A DNA stretch of 64,000 nucleotides from Methanolobus halotolerans (GCF_004745425.1 NZ_PGGK01000010.1:1-64000); one strand, 5' to 3'. Positions 54,296-63,641 are shown, numbered from the stretch's first letter. Made by a program: numbers and translations. The notes: generated by a model from the letters alone, not told the origin.

Positions 54296-54470
54296 TTTAC
54301 TTCTTTCTGTTTAAGGTTGCGGGATACTTTCCACTTATCTCAGAATCAGTTATACTGTATTTTTGATCTGTATTTCTCGAATGTTTGTTCGTCCAATATT
54401 TCTTGCATTCAGAAAGATTGATAAATGTAAGGAATAAATCTACAATATAGACTTATAAGGGAGCATATAA

Positions 54471-55169
54471 ATGGGAAATGCGGAAATATCTGATAAGCTT
54501 ATTAAATTGCTTGATCTTAAATATGAACCTGTAGCTGTCAAGATCATCAGGACGGGAGAAAAGATTCCTGAAGGATTCCGGGAGCCAGTGTCCAACATAA
54601 GGCACTGCCAGTCTATCATGAGGGCAAGGAAAGGTGAATCGTTTGTGATTCCTGCTGACAAACATGCATGTGTGGTGGGTGCATCGAGCCTGGGCATGAT
54701 AGTGACTCCCGGGAAGGTAAGAACAGGGGATTTCCATGCAAATATAGGTATGTTCGAATGTGCCGATGCAGCTGCAAATATGATAAAGCAGCGTTCTGAG
54801 TTAGAAGAAGGCAGTGCTATCGCAACGGTTGTAGGTTCTCTTAAGGATTTCAGTTTCAAACCAGATGTGGTGGTTCTGGTGGACCTCCCTGAAACCTTAT
54901 ACTGGCTGGTTCCCGCAGCTACTTTTTTCGAGGGAGGTCGGCAGGCTTTCAATACGGCAGCCTTCCAGGCTACATGTGTTGATTCCACGATAATCCCTTT
55001 GCTAACGGGTAAAATGAACATGAGTCTGGGCTGTTTCGGATGTCGCAGGTCTACTGATATCAGGAATGAAGAGATGATCGCAGGTATTCCCTATGCAAAC
55101 CTGGAGAAAATGCTGGAGGCACTGGAGAAGATACATGAAGGTCCCATGCAGAAAGCAAGGGCGAAATGA
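54471..55169 (+). CDS. DUF169 protein, second copy
   Basis: The 232-residue protein shares the family landmarks with the 53561-54244 product: EPVAVKIIRTGEKIPEGF, IRHCQSIMRARKGESF, DKHACVVGASSLGM, FQATCVDSTIIPLLTGKMNMSLGCFGCRRST. The cysteine positions are conserved, and an extra CFGC occurs near residue 188. AAGGGAG lies nine bases before the ATG. It has its own upstream gap of 226 bases, so the two copies may be controlled separately. Confidence 0.78.
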   Translation: MGNAEISDKLIKLLDLKYEPVAVKIIRTGEKIPEGFREPVSNIRHCQSIMRARKGESFVIPADKHACVVGASSLGMIVTPGKVRTGDFHANIGMFECADAAANMIKQRSELEEGSAIATVVGSLKDFSFKPDVVVLVDLPETLYWLVPAATFFEGGRQAFNTAAFQATCVDSTIIPLLTGKMNMSLGCFGCRRSTDIRNEEMIAGIPYANLEKMLEALEKIHEGPMQKARAK

Positions 55170-55314
55170 CCTTCATTTTTGATGTAGAATTGCATTTTCG
55201 GATATTTTAGATGTAAGTGAAGTGACAGGATATGGCCTCTGTAAAGGTTTAGTTTAATGGAAGTCTCAAGTCAGTTATTTCAACTCTCTCATGGATATGT
55301 TTTTCAGAGGGTAA

Positions 55315-55749
55315 TTATGCCTCTATTTTCCATGACATAATATATTCCCAAAAACCGGAATCTTCATTGAGTTGCTTTTTTCTGATTATAAATCCACATT
55401 TTTTGTAAAAATTAATTGCTTGTATATTTTTCGTATAAACACTCAATTCTAAGCCACTGTATAAGTATTTACAATGATCCAGCAGTTTTTTGCCAATGCC
55501 CTGTCCTTGGTATTCTTCTGAAACGAATAATGCACCAATAAATGAATTGTCTATGACACTTATGAATGCTTTGATCATGCCGTCTTCTTTGTAAACAAAT
55601 GTTGTAGAAACCGGAAGGTATTGCTCCTTGACAACGCTATAATTTCTAATCCAGTAATGTTCTGGTATGAATTGATGTGCAGTAATATTTACCTTTAACC
55701 AGATATCCATAACAGTTTCAGTTTCGGGAATATCCAGGTTTTTGATCAT
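55315..55749 (-). CDS. GNAT-family N-acetyltransferase
   Basis: The 144-residue protein has a GNAT fold with the acetyl-CoA loop LFVSEEYQGQGIGKKLLDHCK (about 73-94) and NIQAINFYKKCGFIIRKK near the end. The length and YIMSWKIEA ending resemble the YjaB/PhnO-like group. The substrate is unknown. It stands alone, antisense to the flanking DUF169 gene. Confidence 0.8.
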   Translation of the reverse strand: MIKNLDIPETETVMDIWLKVNITAHQFIPEHYWIRNYSVVKEQYLPVSTTFVYKEDGMIKAFISVIDNSFIGALFVSEEYQGQGIGKKLLDHCKYLYSGLELSVYTKNIQAINFYKKCGFIIRKKQLNEDSGFWEYIMSWKIEA

Positions 55750-55876
55750 AGTCTCTCTTAAATGAACTGACTATGCAAATTTTCTGTAGAAAATCTATGC
55801 CCTGAAAAACAATGAGGCAAGCTTATGCAGACGTTAAAAAAAGTTGTTGTAATTATTACAACAAAGATGAATAACT

Positions 55877-56272
55877 TCAGAGAACTTCCTGTGCTCTCTT
55901 GAAAATAAGTTCTGCAATGAGCTTGTCGCTTCCAAGAGGTTTTGCGTAGACGATCTTGACCTTCTGTCCGTCAAATTCGATTTCACCTTCGTTTGTCTCA
56001 GGATCAAGTTTGAGAATCTCTGGGATATCTTTTGTGATGTGAATGCCGGATGCAAGGAAGACAGGTGCAGCAGCTATTGTTGTTACTCCTGTGCCTTCAA
56101 AGGACTGAAGTGCTTCTTCAACTGTAGGCTCGCTGTTCTCCATAAAGCCTGCCTTTACGATGTACTCAGGATGGTTCCCTGAGATCATATTTGCGATCTC
56201 AGTTACAACCTGGTTGTTGTAAGGTAATCTACTACCGTGCCCAATAGCTAAAATTCCGATTTTTTCGCTCAT
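55877..56272 (-). CDS. cfbA: Sirohydrochlorin nickel/cobalt chelatase (CfbA/CbiX-S)
   Basis: The 131-residue protein has the short CbiX form with [16 protein letters not shown] (about 6-21) and [18 protein letters not shown] (about 70-88), supplying the two metal-binding histidines. In methanogens this homodimer inserts nickel into sirohydrochlorin for coenzyme F430 and can also load cobalt for cobamides. AAGGATATATC precedes the ATG. It follows the fmd-fdhD operon but is separated by 142 bases, so it probably has its own promoter. Confidence 0.9.
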   Translation of the reverse strand: MSEKIGILAIGHGSRLPYNNQVVTEIANMISGNHPEYIVKAGFMENSEPTVEEALQSFEGTGVTTIAAAPVFLASGIHITKDIPEILKLDPETNEGEIEFDGQKVKIVYAKPLGSDKLIAELIFKRAQEVL

Positions 56273-56414
56273 GATATATCCTTCTTTTTAAATGCTAGTA
56301 TTATTCTTAATCATAAATGTGTTACTTAACGAGGGTTTAGTATGGGATTATATGATATAATGTTTTTGATTTCAGTGTTAACTGTGGCTGTTATTTTAGT
56401 ATGCTTCATGAAGG

Positions 56415-57236
56415 TCAGATTATCTGCTCTTCCCCTGAGTATACATACAGGTTTCTTTCCCTCACAAAAGCCGCCAGAGTTATGCCGGCTTCGCGTGCGA
56501 GCTCCACAGCCTCGCGCACGGTGGCTCCCTTACTCGCAACAAGGGGGAAACCTGCGTTAACTGCTTTTGATACCATCGTGGAGGCAAGCCGACCTGTGGT
56601 TACCAGGGCGCATCTGGAAAGATTTGTTTTATTGAGCAGGGCCTTGCCAACGGCCTTGTCTACAGAACATGCCCTCCCCACATCCTCGCAAAAGCAGAGT
56701 ACTTTTCCCTGGTCGTTGCAGACAATAGATGTATGGGTTCCTCCGGTCCTGTGCCAGACCCTTCCTACTTCTTTTAACTGGCCTACTGCACGGATGATTG
56801 CATCAGTGGTAAAATATGTACCGGAATCAATATGTTTGACAACATCCTTGCGGTATGATGTGGTTCCGCATCTCTCAAGGTGTGTCAGTTCTTCCAGTTC
56901 AGGAGTATTGATCTCAATCTCACATGAAATAGATCTGTCTTCTATACTGACGGAATCTATTTTAGTATGAGGTTCTATGAATCCCTCACAAACGAGAAAT
57001 CCCAGAGCAAGCTCTTCGAGTTCTTTCGGACTTGCAAAAAAAGTGGTTACATGAACGTTGTTTACGAAAAGATCAAACCTTTTCTCCAGAATGACGTCCA
57101 CATTGATGTGTTGTTTGTTGTTACCAGTGATCTCTAGGCACTCCATTGGTGCATAAAAGGGAGAGGAAATATTTTCCTCATCCTTTCGGAAGACCTCGGT
57201 CTTCCTGTTCCTCTCTGAGTACCGTTTCTCACTCAT
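56415..57236 (-). CDS. fdhD: FdhD-like sulfurtransferase for molybdopterin enzymes
   Basis: The 273-residue protein shows ELALGFLVCEGFI, RTGGTHTSIVCNDQGKVLCFCEDVGRACSVDKAVGKAL and LVTTGRLASTMVSKAV, all FdhD landmarks. FdhD passes sulfur from a cysteine desulfurase to the bis-MGD cofactor. The usual CxxC loop is here RCGTTSY, with only one cysteine (near residue 122). The ATG overlaps the fmdB stop (ATGA), so it is made together with formylmethanofuran dehydrogenase and probably sulfurates that enzyme rather than a formate dehydrogenase. Confidence 0.85.
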   Translation of the reverse strand: MSEKRYSERNRKTEVFRKDEENISSPFYAPMECLEITGNNKQHINVDVILEKRFDLFVNNVHVTTFFASPKELEELALGFLVCEGFIEPHTKIDSVSIEDRSISCEIEINTPELEELTHLERCGTTSYRKDVVKHIDSGTYFTTDAIIRAVGQLKEVGRVWHRTGGTHTSIVCNDQGKVLCFCEDVGRACSVDKAVGKALLNKTNLSRCALVTTGRLASTMVSKAVNAGFPLVASKGATVREAVELAREAGITLAAFVRERNLYVYSGEEQII

Positions 57237-58540
57237 GCTTCCTTTTTGGCCTTTATCTTTTCAAAGAGCATCTTGAGGGTTTCTTCGTTGCTCTTTGTCT
57301 CGGAAAAAGGAGAGTCTGTGAACGGTTCGAAGTGTATCGGCACGTTATCGAGCCTGTAGAAGGTACCGTCACATTCCATTGCATCTATAACACCTGGCAG
57401 TACAACATCCGATGCGGTTGTTGTAGGACATGGTGCGATATCGACACAGACCATTGGGATCTCGGCGAGATACTTTGCACAGTCTGCAGGTATGTGGTTT
57501 ACAAGATCTGCTGACATGACAAATGCTGCATCGACATCCTTCTCCCTGAGCAGGTCCACGGTCGTGGTCTCTCCGGGGTTGTACCTTGGGTATCCCTTCA
57601 TGAAGTCAACACCGAACGGGTAACCATAGAGGTAGGATGCAAGCTGGTTGAATCCCGCCACATTACAGTGACCTCTGAGCGCACCGATGTTACACTTTGT
57701 ATAGTTGTTCATTTCCTTCACAAAGTTCAGTGCAATCTCTATATTTCTATGCTTTCCGTATGAGGATGAGACTCCAAGACCTACGTAGATAGCAACGAAG
57801 TTTGATTCTTTCATCATCTCAACGGTCTGTTTCATGACGGAAAGAGGTATTCCTGTGATATCTTCAACGGATGGATGTGGTTCCTTGCCGTTAAGGATGG
57901 TGAACAGAGCACTGAGCAGTTCGTAGTCGGTGTTCGGGTTGAGCTGCATATGCAGATCGGATGCTGTGGCTGTCGGGGTTACTCTGGGATCCACAGTAAC
58001 GAGTTTCCTGTCAAATCTTCCTCTCTTTGTCCAGTAACCTCTCGGGAAAACACCGTACTTTGACATGTGCCTTGGCATGGATTCCAGTGCATTGACACCC
58101 CAATAGACTATCATGTCAGCCCTGTTCTTTGCCTGACCGGCTGTAGCTCCTACCATGCCGGATTCCTGTATTCCCATAACGGTTGGTCCGTGGCAGATAG
58201 TTGCATTGGAGTCTGCTACACCGCCAAGGTATTCAGCAATATGCATCCCTACTTCCTGGGCTTCGCATGATGTCTCACTTCCAAGGAAGAAGAGTGGACG
58301 CTTTGCATTGACCAGGATCTCTGCTGCTCTATCAAGGGATTCTTCCCAACTGACATCTTTGACCTTGCCGTTCTCTCGGATCGTGGGTTTTAAGATCCTG
58401 TGATGGCTCACGATTTCCTGGAATTTGGCGTTACCCATTTTACATGCGTTCTGAACGTCTATTGAACCTTCTTTGAGTTCAACCTGAATATCATCACATG
58501 AACCTCCGCAGACAGGGCAGATAATGTTCTTGTAGACCAT
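57233..58540 (-). CDS. fmdB: Formylmethanofuran dehydrogenase subunit B
   Basis: The ATG at 58540 (MVYKNIICPVCGGSCDD) lies six bases after GGGAGGTG. The 435-residue catalytic subunit has an N-terminal CPVCGGSCDD cluster-binding segment, the NACKMGNAKF motif whose cysteine should ligate molybdenum or tungsten, and ATICHGPTVMGIQESG, EMNNYTKCNIGALRGHCN and PCPTTTASDVVLPG as in the molybdopterin oxidoreductase superfamily. It reduces CO2 to formate, which passes to FmdA. The metal ligand is cysteine, not selenocysteine. Confidence 0.93.
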   Translation of the reverse strand: MVYKNIICPVCGGSCDDIQVELKEGSIDVQNACKMGNAKFQEIVSHHRILKPTIRENGKVKDVSWEESLDRAAEILVNAKRPLFFLGSETSCEAQEVGMHIAEYLGGVADSNATICHGPTVMGIQESGMVGATAGQAKNRADMIVYWGVNALESMPRHMSKYGVFPRGYWTKRGRFDRKLVTVDPRVTPTATASDLHMQLNPNTDYELLSALFTILNGKEPHPSVEDITGIPLSVMKQTVEMMKESNFVAIYVGLGVSSSYGKHRNIEIALNFVKEMNNYTKCNIGALRGHCNVAGFNQLASYLYGYPFGVDFMKGYPRYNPGETTTVDLLREKDVDAAFVMSADLVNHIPADCAKYLAEIPMVCVDIAPCPTTTASDVVLPGVIDAMECDGTFYRLDNVPIHFEPFTDSPFSETKSNEETLKMLFEKIKAKKEA

Positions 58541-58541
58541 T

Positions 58542-58931
58542 TTATTCACCTCCCATATACAGCTTCAGGACTATTTCCTCGGCGCTGAGGACCTCTTCAT
58601 TGGTAGGTTCAACAGTAACGGGGCTTCCTTTATAACGTGGTGAACCCGTGGAGAAAGTGTCTGGCTCGACAACCACATTGGCCCATATCGACCTTGGTAT
58701 GAATACGTGACCGGACATCATTGCTTCAGTAACCTTCGGGTAAACTGCAACCATGTGCTTTCCATCTCTGGATATTACAGCAACTTTCTCGGGGCATCCG
58801 AGAATTGCATAGTCCTCTGCACACATCCAGCAGACAGCACATTCTTTTGTGTATTCTTCGGAGTACTTGTTACCACCTTTGGCGAGTTTGCCTTCGTTGA
58901 TAGTACTTCCTGTATTGAGTAATGCTTGCAT
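58542..58931 (-). CDS. fmdD: Formylmethanofuran dehydrogenase subunit D
   Basis: The start is the ATG at 58931 (MQALLNTGSTINEG), preceded by GAGGTGAT. A longer frame reaching 59123 would overlap fmdC completely and is not used. The 129-residue protein is a molybdopterin-dinucleotide-binding domain with CAVCWMCAEDYAILGCPEKVAVIS and MSGHVFIPRSIWANVVVEP. It completes the cofactor pocket of FmdB. It starts 10 bases after the fmdC stop and ends one base before the fmdB start. Confidence 0.92.
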   Translation of the reverse strand: MQALLNTGSTINEGKLAKGGNKYSEEYTKECAVCWMCAEDYAILGCPEKVAVISRDGKHMVAVYPKVTEAMMSGHVFIPRSIWANVVVEPDTFSTGSPRYKGSPVTVEPTNEEVLSAEEIVLKLYMGGE

Positions 58932-58941
58932 GAATATCACC

Positions 58942-59751
58942 TCAAAGACACTCATTATTCGTACAGGAAACATACAGTGTGCCTTTTCCCTTCTGTGGGA
59001 TGGCGTAGTCTCCTGTGAATTTCTTGTATTCGCCAAAACACTCGATGTCATTGAACTTGAGATCTGACTCAACTTCTGCCAGTTCGAAGCCCGGAGTGAA
59101 TCTCTCAATGGTACCTCCGACAACGATAGTGCCGCCTGTCATCTCTGCTCCAACTGCTCTGGTAGCGTTTCCTTTTACAACGATAAGACCGCCATTTATA
59201 CGGATCCCGCAGAAGTGCTTGACATTGCCGCCAATAATGATCTCTCCTCCGCTGATACCGCCACCAACCTGGTTGATGGCATCACCGTCAATGACTATGC
59301 GTCCACCGGTCATACCATTCCAGCTGCCTCTGTATGCGGAACCAACGTGATCCTTTGTATTTCCTTTAATATGAAGCAGGCCGCCCTTCATTTCCATTCC
59401 TGGCCAGGAATCGGTATCGCCTTCAACAATGATCTCTCCGCCTTTCATATCTGCACCTACATGCATGCCAGTCGAGCCTTTGACGAGGATCCTTCCGGCG
59501 GTCATACCTTCACCTATACGCTTGACCCGTGTGACATCGCCGTCTATGATAATGCTGGTTTTTTCTGCAGAAGCCGCACCATCTCCCTTTACTTCAAAAT
59601 AGTTAGAGAGAGGGTATTCCTGCGGTCCCTGCCAGACAAGCAGCTGCCCGATCTCCTGGGCATTCTTACCGGCAAAGTTGTCAGGTGTGATAACTTCACC
59701 TTCAACTGTCAGATTGAAGTTACCTGTTGGTTTAAGAATTACTTCTGCCAT
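58942..59751 (-). CDS. fmdC: Formylmethanofuran dehydrogenase subunit C
   Basis: The 269-residue protein has the repetitive beta-helix of this subunit, with many GGxIxxxGD-like turns (GRILVKGSTGMHVGADMKGGEIIVEGD, GGRIVIDGDAINQVGGGISGGEIIIGGN). The fold is shared with the C-terminal domain of glutamate synthase. It is a structural subunit that bridges FmdA and FmdB. AGGTG lies about six bases before the ATG, within the end of fmdA. Confidence 0.92.
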   Translation of the reverse strand: MAEVILKPTGNFNLTVEGEVITPDNFAGKNAQEIGQLLVWQGPQEYPLSNYFEVKGDGAASAEKTSIIIDGDVTRVKRIGEGMTAGRILVKGSTGMHVGADMKGGEIIVEGDTDSWPGMEMKGGLLHIKGNTKDHVGSAYRGSWNGMTGGRIVIDGDAINQVGGGISGGEIIIGGNVKHFCGIRINGGLIVVKGNATRAVGAEMTGGTIVVGGTIERFTPGFELAEVESDLKFNDIECFGEYKKFTGDYAIPQKGKGTLYVSCTNNECL

Positions 59752-59755
59752 GTAA

Positions 59756-61510
59756 TTACACCTCTGCGTCTATCTTGATGGGAGTCGGGTTTGCAAGGTA
59801 CTTATCCGGTGTCGGGTAGTTGTTGAAACCGATAGTATAGTACTTGAACCAGTTCTTGACATCATCAAGCATGTTCTTCTCATCGTCTGCACTGGTTGAT
59901 ATGTCAGTGTAGTATGTCTTCTTTTCAGGTATTGCAACTATCTCACCCTTCTGAGAAACTACCTGACCTTCTTTGATGGTGTAGGCGGCGTTCTCAAAGC
60001 CTCTTATGATACTCTCATAATCGCTTACCTCGAGTTTTGTAGGATCGATGTCATATATTGCTACATCTCCGTCCGCGCCTATGCCAAGGGTGCCTTTGCT
60101 GTGTGACATACCAATGGTCCTTGCAGAGTTTGCACGGGTTATGGTGGCTATGTCATAGAGTGACATCTCCCTTGCCTCGGCACTCAGGTCGGTCCTGTCC
60201 TGTGCCCACTTGTGGCATTCGTTGAAGGTATCCTGTCTTGCCTTATTTGACATAAGCCAGGCAATTACCTGCGGGTACTTTATGAATGGTCCGCCATTGG
60301 GGCTATCTGTTGTCATAATAACCTTCCAGGGGTCGTCCACGTAGAGCAATACCTCAAGACCCATTGCCCACTGTACACTGTGTACAGGATTGTTCTTCAG
60401 GTATGTGAAAGGCAATACTCCTGAACCACATTCACACTCTACATCGGTGTTGGACCATTTGTGTCCGGTCAGTACATAGAGGTCGTGGATCGCAGGACCG
60501 TCACCGGTCATTACTGTTGCGTCACCGAACGGGACACACCCACTGTCCATTACAACATGCTCATGGTTGTTCACATAGTCGGTGATTCCTTTTACTCCGG
60601 ACTCGAAGTCTCTCCAGGATGTTCCGCCGAATGCATTGAACTGGCAGTGTGTAAGGTAAACGGATTCATGTCTTTTCGGGTTGACCTTTGTCTCAGCCCA
60701 TTCGACACTTGTATTTGGCCTTGCCTTGACGGGCTTTGGTATTTTGAGCGAGTCCCTTGTGATCTCCCAGCAACCCGGATGTCCCAGATTGTTTGCGTGC
60801 AGGTGCACCGGCATCGGGAATCCAAGCATCTCGTTGATCTCGGTGAGTCCTTTGATGATATCTTCAGGAGTGACCTCGAAATGAATGTTCGCCTGGTCAA
60901 GGGCACTTACATTCTCTCCCCATCCCCAGTTCTCTACACCGGCAGGGTTCACACATTTTATTCCGTAGGTCTTGTGTGTCTTCATCATCCAGGCAACGTA
61001 TGCTGCAGCCTTTTCCATATCTCCTTCCTTGAGATATCTCATAAGGAACCAGTTATTTCCAAGAACCAGGTATCCACCCATGTCCAGCATTGGAGTCGAG
61101 CGCATTTCCTCGTGTGTGTGGCGGGCTTCCATTGGTGGGACTGCTGCCTCAAAGACAGTTGTGTATCCCATTTTGGAATACTCATATCCTCCAAGGTATA
61201 CTGAAGGCACACTATATCCACATCCGGAATGCGTGATCGGTGTTTTCTTCTGGTAGAATTTATAGTGGTCCTCCGGCCTCATCATCCTGCCGACGTTTAC
61301 CTTTGCTCCTGCAACGTGTGAATGTGAGTCCACACCACCGGGCATTACGGTCTTGCCGCTCGCATCGATCTCCTTGGCATCTTTCAGTTCTGAAGCGGAA
61401 AGTTCAGTAACAACTTTTCCGTTCCTGATGAAGATATCCATCTTGTCCCCATTGATCTCGTTGAGGGGGTCGAAAACATGTCCATTTTTAATTGCTATAG
61501 TTCCAGCCAT
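59756..61510 (-). CDS. fmdA: Formylmethanofuran dehydrogenase subunit A
   Basis: The 584-residue amidohydrolase-type subunit has the metal-binding DSHSHVAG (about 59-66), MPVHLHANNLGHPG, LTHCQFNAFGG and MTTDSPNGGPF. It condenses formate with methanofuran at a binuclear zinc centre, receiving formate through an internal channel from FmdB. Length and motifs match the family. GGGAGTTATAAA precedes the ATG, one base after the fmdF stop. Confidence 0.94.
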   Translation of the reverse strand: MAGTIAIKNGHVFDPLNEINGDKMDIFIRNGKVVTELSASELKDAKEIDASGKTVMPGGVDSHSHVAGAKVNVGRMMRPEDHYKFYQKKTPITHSGCGYSVPSVYLGGYEYSKMGYTTVFEAAVPPMEARHTHEEMRSTPMLDMGGYLVLGNNWFLMRYLKEGDMEKAAAYVAWMMKTHKTYGIKCVNPAGVENWGWGENVSALDQANIHFEVTPEDIIKGLTEINEMLGFPMPVHLHANNLGHPGCWEITRDSLKIPKPVKARPNTSVEWAETKVNPKRHESVYLTHCQFNAFGGTSWRDFESGVKGITDYVNNHEHVVMDSGCVPFGDATVMTGDGPAIHDLYVLTGHKWSNTDVECECGSGVLPFTYLKNNPVHSVQWAMGLEVLLYVDDPWKVIMTTDSPNGGPFIKYPQVIAWLMSNKARQDTFNECHKWAQDRTDLSAEAREMSLYDIATITRANSARTIGMSHSKGTLGIGADGDVAIYDIDPTKLEVSDYESIIRGFENAAYTIKEGQVVSQKGEIVAIPEKKTYYTDISTSADDEKNMLDDVKNWFKYYTIGFNNYPTPDKYLANPTPIKIDAEV

Positions 61511-61511
61511 T

Positions 61512-62531
61512 TTATAACTCCCTTTTCTTAAGTTTTATAGCATCTACAGGGCATATCATGGCACAAGCTCCGTCTGATCCGCATATACTCTGATCAACAA
61601 CCTTAACCGTACCGTTCCTCACTTCAAGGAGTTTCTTACCGTCGACCTCATTGAGGTAACCGGCTCCGACTTCCCCGTCGCTTGCGTTCACAGGACATAC
61701 TATGACACAATTTCCACATCCGAGGCATGCTTCCTCGTCGGTCTCCAGTACGGATGTGAGTGTTGGTCTTGGCATTTCCACGTTAAGCAGCTTCTTCTCA
61801 AGGAGCCCCTTCTTTTCAACATCAGGTACAATAGCTGTCTTGGTAACTGTTATTGCATCTACAGGGCAGCACATATCGCAGGCGCCACAGTATATACATG
61901 CATCAGGGCGTTGTGCAACCTTGTCCACTCTCTGACCCGCTTCCCAGTCGGGGTTGAAAAGTGCATTACATGGGCAGGTATCCACGCATGTTCTGCATGC
62001 GGTACAGGTATCCTCGTCCCTGTGCCATGTACCCTGGAATGGTTTTTCCACAGCAATAGCATCAACAGGGCATACTTCCATACACCATCCACAGTGAATA
62101 CAGCATTCCTGGTCTATTATCGTTTCACCATCAACACTTGCGCTTCCATCATCCGAAAGCCACTGTTTGACCTCTATGCAGCCCTGCGGACATATTTGCT
62201 CACAGAGTCCACAATGCACACAGTTGTCGCTGACAGTTGTATCTTTAAGAGCAACGCTGATGTAGCTGTTGTCATTTACAGACTTTCCGGCCTGTCTCAG
62301 TTCAAGTGCGCCAGTCGGGCATGTCTTAGCACAGATCCCGCATAAAATGCAGAGTTCTTCCTGATTTTCTAGAAAATCCTTGTCTATAAGTCCTCTTGCA
62401 ACGGCTCCTACTGAACCGATAACTAAAGAATCTTTAGGACATGCCGTGGTGCACGTTCCACAACCAATACATTTCTCAGGGATATATATCAGTTGCTTAT
62501 CGTCTTTTACTCCAAACACTACTTCGTTCAT
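61512..62531 (-). CDS. fmdF: Polyferredoxin subunit F of formylmethanofuran dehydrogenase
   Basis: The preferred start is the ATG at 62531 (MNEVVFGVKDDKQLIYIPEKC) behind GGAGAG, giving 339 residues. A TTG at 62618 would add 29 residues but lies at or upstream of the transcription start predicted from the TATA box at 62628-62633. Eight [4Fe-4S] motifs are visible, from CIGCGTCTTACP to CGSDGACAMICP. They carry electrons to or from FmdB. It is the first gene of the FACDB order, which I associate with the molybdenum-type fmd operon of Methanosarcina. Confidence 0.9.
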   Translation of the reverse strand: MNEVVFGVKDDKQLIYIPEKCIGCGTCTTACPKDSLVIGSVGAVARGLIDKDFLENQEELCILCGICAKTCPTGALELRQAGKSVNDNSYISVALKDTTVSDNCVHCGLCEQICPQGCIEVKQWLSDDGSASVDGETIIDQECCIHCGWCMEVCPVDAIAVEKPFQGTWHRDEDTCTACRTCVDTCPCNALFNPDWEAGQRVDKVAQRPDACIYCGACDMCCPVDAITVTKTAIVPDVEKKGLLEKKLLNVEMPRPTLTSVLETDEEACLGCGNCVIVCPVNASDGEVGAGYLNEVDGKKLLEVRNGTVKVVDQSICGSDGACAMICPVDAIKLKKREL

Positions 62532-63098
62532 CTGATCTCTCCGTAATCCTGCCTGTAACTCCAAATGCTTCTTCAGGTCGTTGCTGTTGACGGATACGTT
62601 ATGCAAGCACTTAGGCAAAACTCCACCTTATAAGCGATCCGTAGAACGTTCCATTATTGAGCATTTTTTCTTTTCTTTGTGGCATGAATACGCCTTTTAA
62701 GGTAAACTCGATTATGCCGAATGTAAGAATCATCAAGTTAACCACAAATTCAATTCTAAATTATCGCGTCACTGATTTTGTTTCTCTTGAATTGTATTTC
62801 TTAGAGAATTGTAATTATAGTAACGCGTATTTGTTATAAAAGTATCGTTTATATCTGCTACTGTTCTATAACTTTTTCACGGGGAATTTGCAATGAATGT
62901 TTGTGTTCTGCCGGAACAGGGATCATTCGCTGATTATATATACTACCTGAACCCCCATTTCCTATTGGGAAATATATAGATGGATACAAAACCGAAACAT
63001 TCCCGTATGCAGAATATTCTTTTTGCTGTCACTGGGCTCTTCTTTGGGGGCTCTTCTACCCGGGGACCTGCCCGAATACGGGATAAGGAGCAATGTAT
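62532..63098. promoter_or_regulatory. Divergent promoter region between fmdF and a DUF1638 gene
   Basis: Toward fmdF, CTTATAAGG on the minus strand (core 62628-62633) is the probable TATA box, leaving a leader of about 75 bases. Toward the plus strand, ATTATATATAC (about 62954) and AAATATATAGA (about 62989) are TATA candidates. A GC-rich leader follows with a repeated GGGCTCTTCT (63033-63042 and 63047-63056) and a CCCG-aata-CGGG hairpin (63071-63082). No gene is seen in between. Confidence 0.5.
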
Positions 63099-63641
63099 AT
63101 GTCATTGATGAGTATAATCGGTTGTGAGATATTTGCAAAGGAAATATCACAATTGCTTGGAAAAGATCGGGATATAGAATGCCTTATTGTAATAAACGAA
63201 AAAAAATCGGATGTTGCAAAAGAATTTGATGAACTTGGGACTGCATATCAAAAATTATCGCCTGATATGTTGCCCCTGGGTCTGAAACAAAAAAAAGGAT
63301 TCAATGTTATAGTGGATCTGCAAAGTGTTTCGCTGCATAATGACCAGTCAAAGGTGAAAAAAGAGACATATGAGAAAATCAAGTTCTATGGTAAAGTTTC
63401 CAGCGGTGTACTTCTCCTGTATGATATTGGAAATGATACTTTTGCAGATGTTTATTCTGATTTTAAAAGGTCGCGCTTCCACATGATGACCCTGGGCGAT
63501 ACTGCGGGCAAAAACTCGGAGAAGGTGGAAGGCATAGGTTTTTGTATAGGTAACAGGACTGGTGGAGAAATTCCGGACCCTCTTATTCTTGAAGCATACG
63601 AAAGTTCTTATGTTCAGCTCAAGGAAAAACTTGTGATATAA
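63099..63641 (+). CDS. Short, divergent DUF1638 protein
   Basis: The ATG at 63099 (MSLMSIIGCEIFAKEISQLL) is eight bases after AAGGAG; an ATG two codons earlier is too close. The 180-residue protein matches the start of the two DUF1638 proteins at 42746 and 43559 and keeps SGVLLLYDIGNDTFADV in the central position. It lacks the CG and DDC cysteines there and ends about 90 residues earlier. It may be a degenerate or specialised member. It is divergent from fmdF and may share regulation with it. Confidence 0.6.
   Translation: MSLMSIIGCEIFAKEISQLLGKDRDIECLIVINEKKSDVAKEFDELGTAYQKLSPDMLPLGLKQKKGFNVIVDLQSVSLHNDQSKVKKETYEKIKFYGKVSSGVLLLYDIGNDTFADVYSDFKRSRFHMMTLGDTAGKNSEKVEGIGFCIGNRTGGEIPDPLILEAYESSYVQLKEKLVI

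Noticed and set aside
54275-54300. GGTTCGACC resembling a tRNA T-arm
   Set aside because: No matching acceptor, D or anticodon arms around it; the hairpin with T-rich tail fits a terminator.
58542-59123. Longer fmdD start giving 193 residues
   Set aside because: It would overlap fmdC by more than 180 bases, and the extra N-terminus does not look like the family; the ATG at 58931 has GAGGTGAT upstream.
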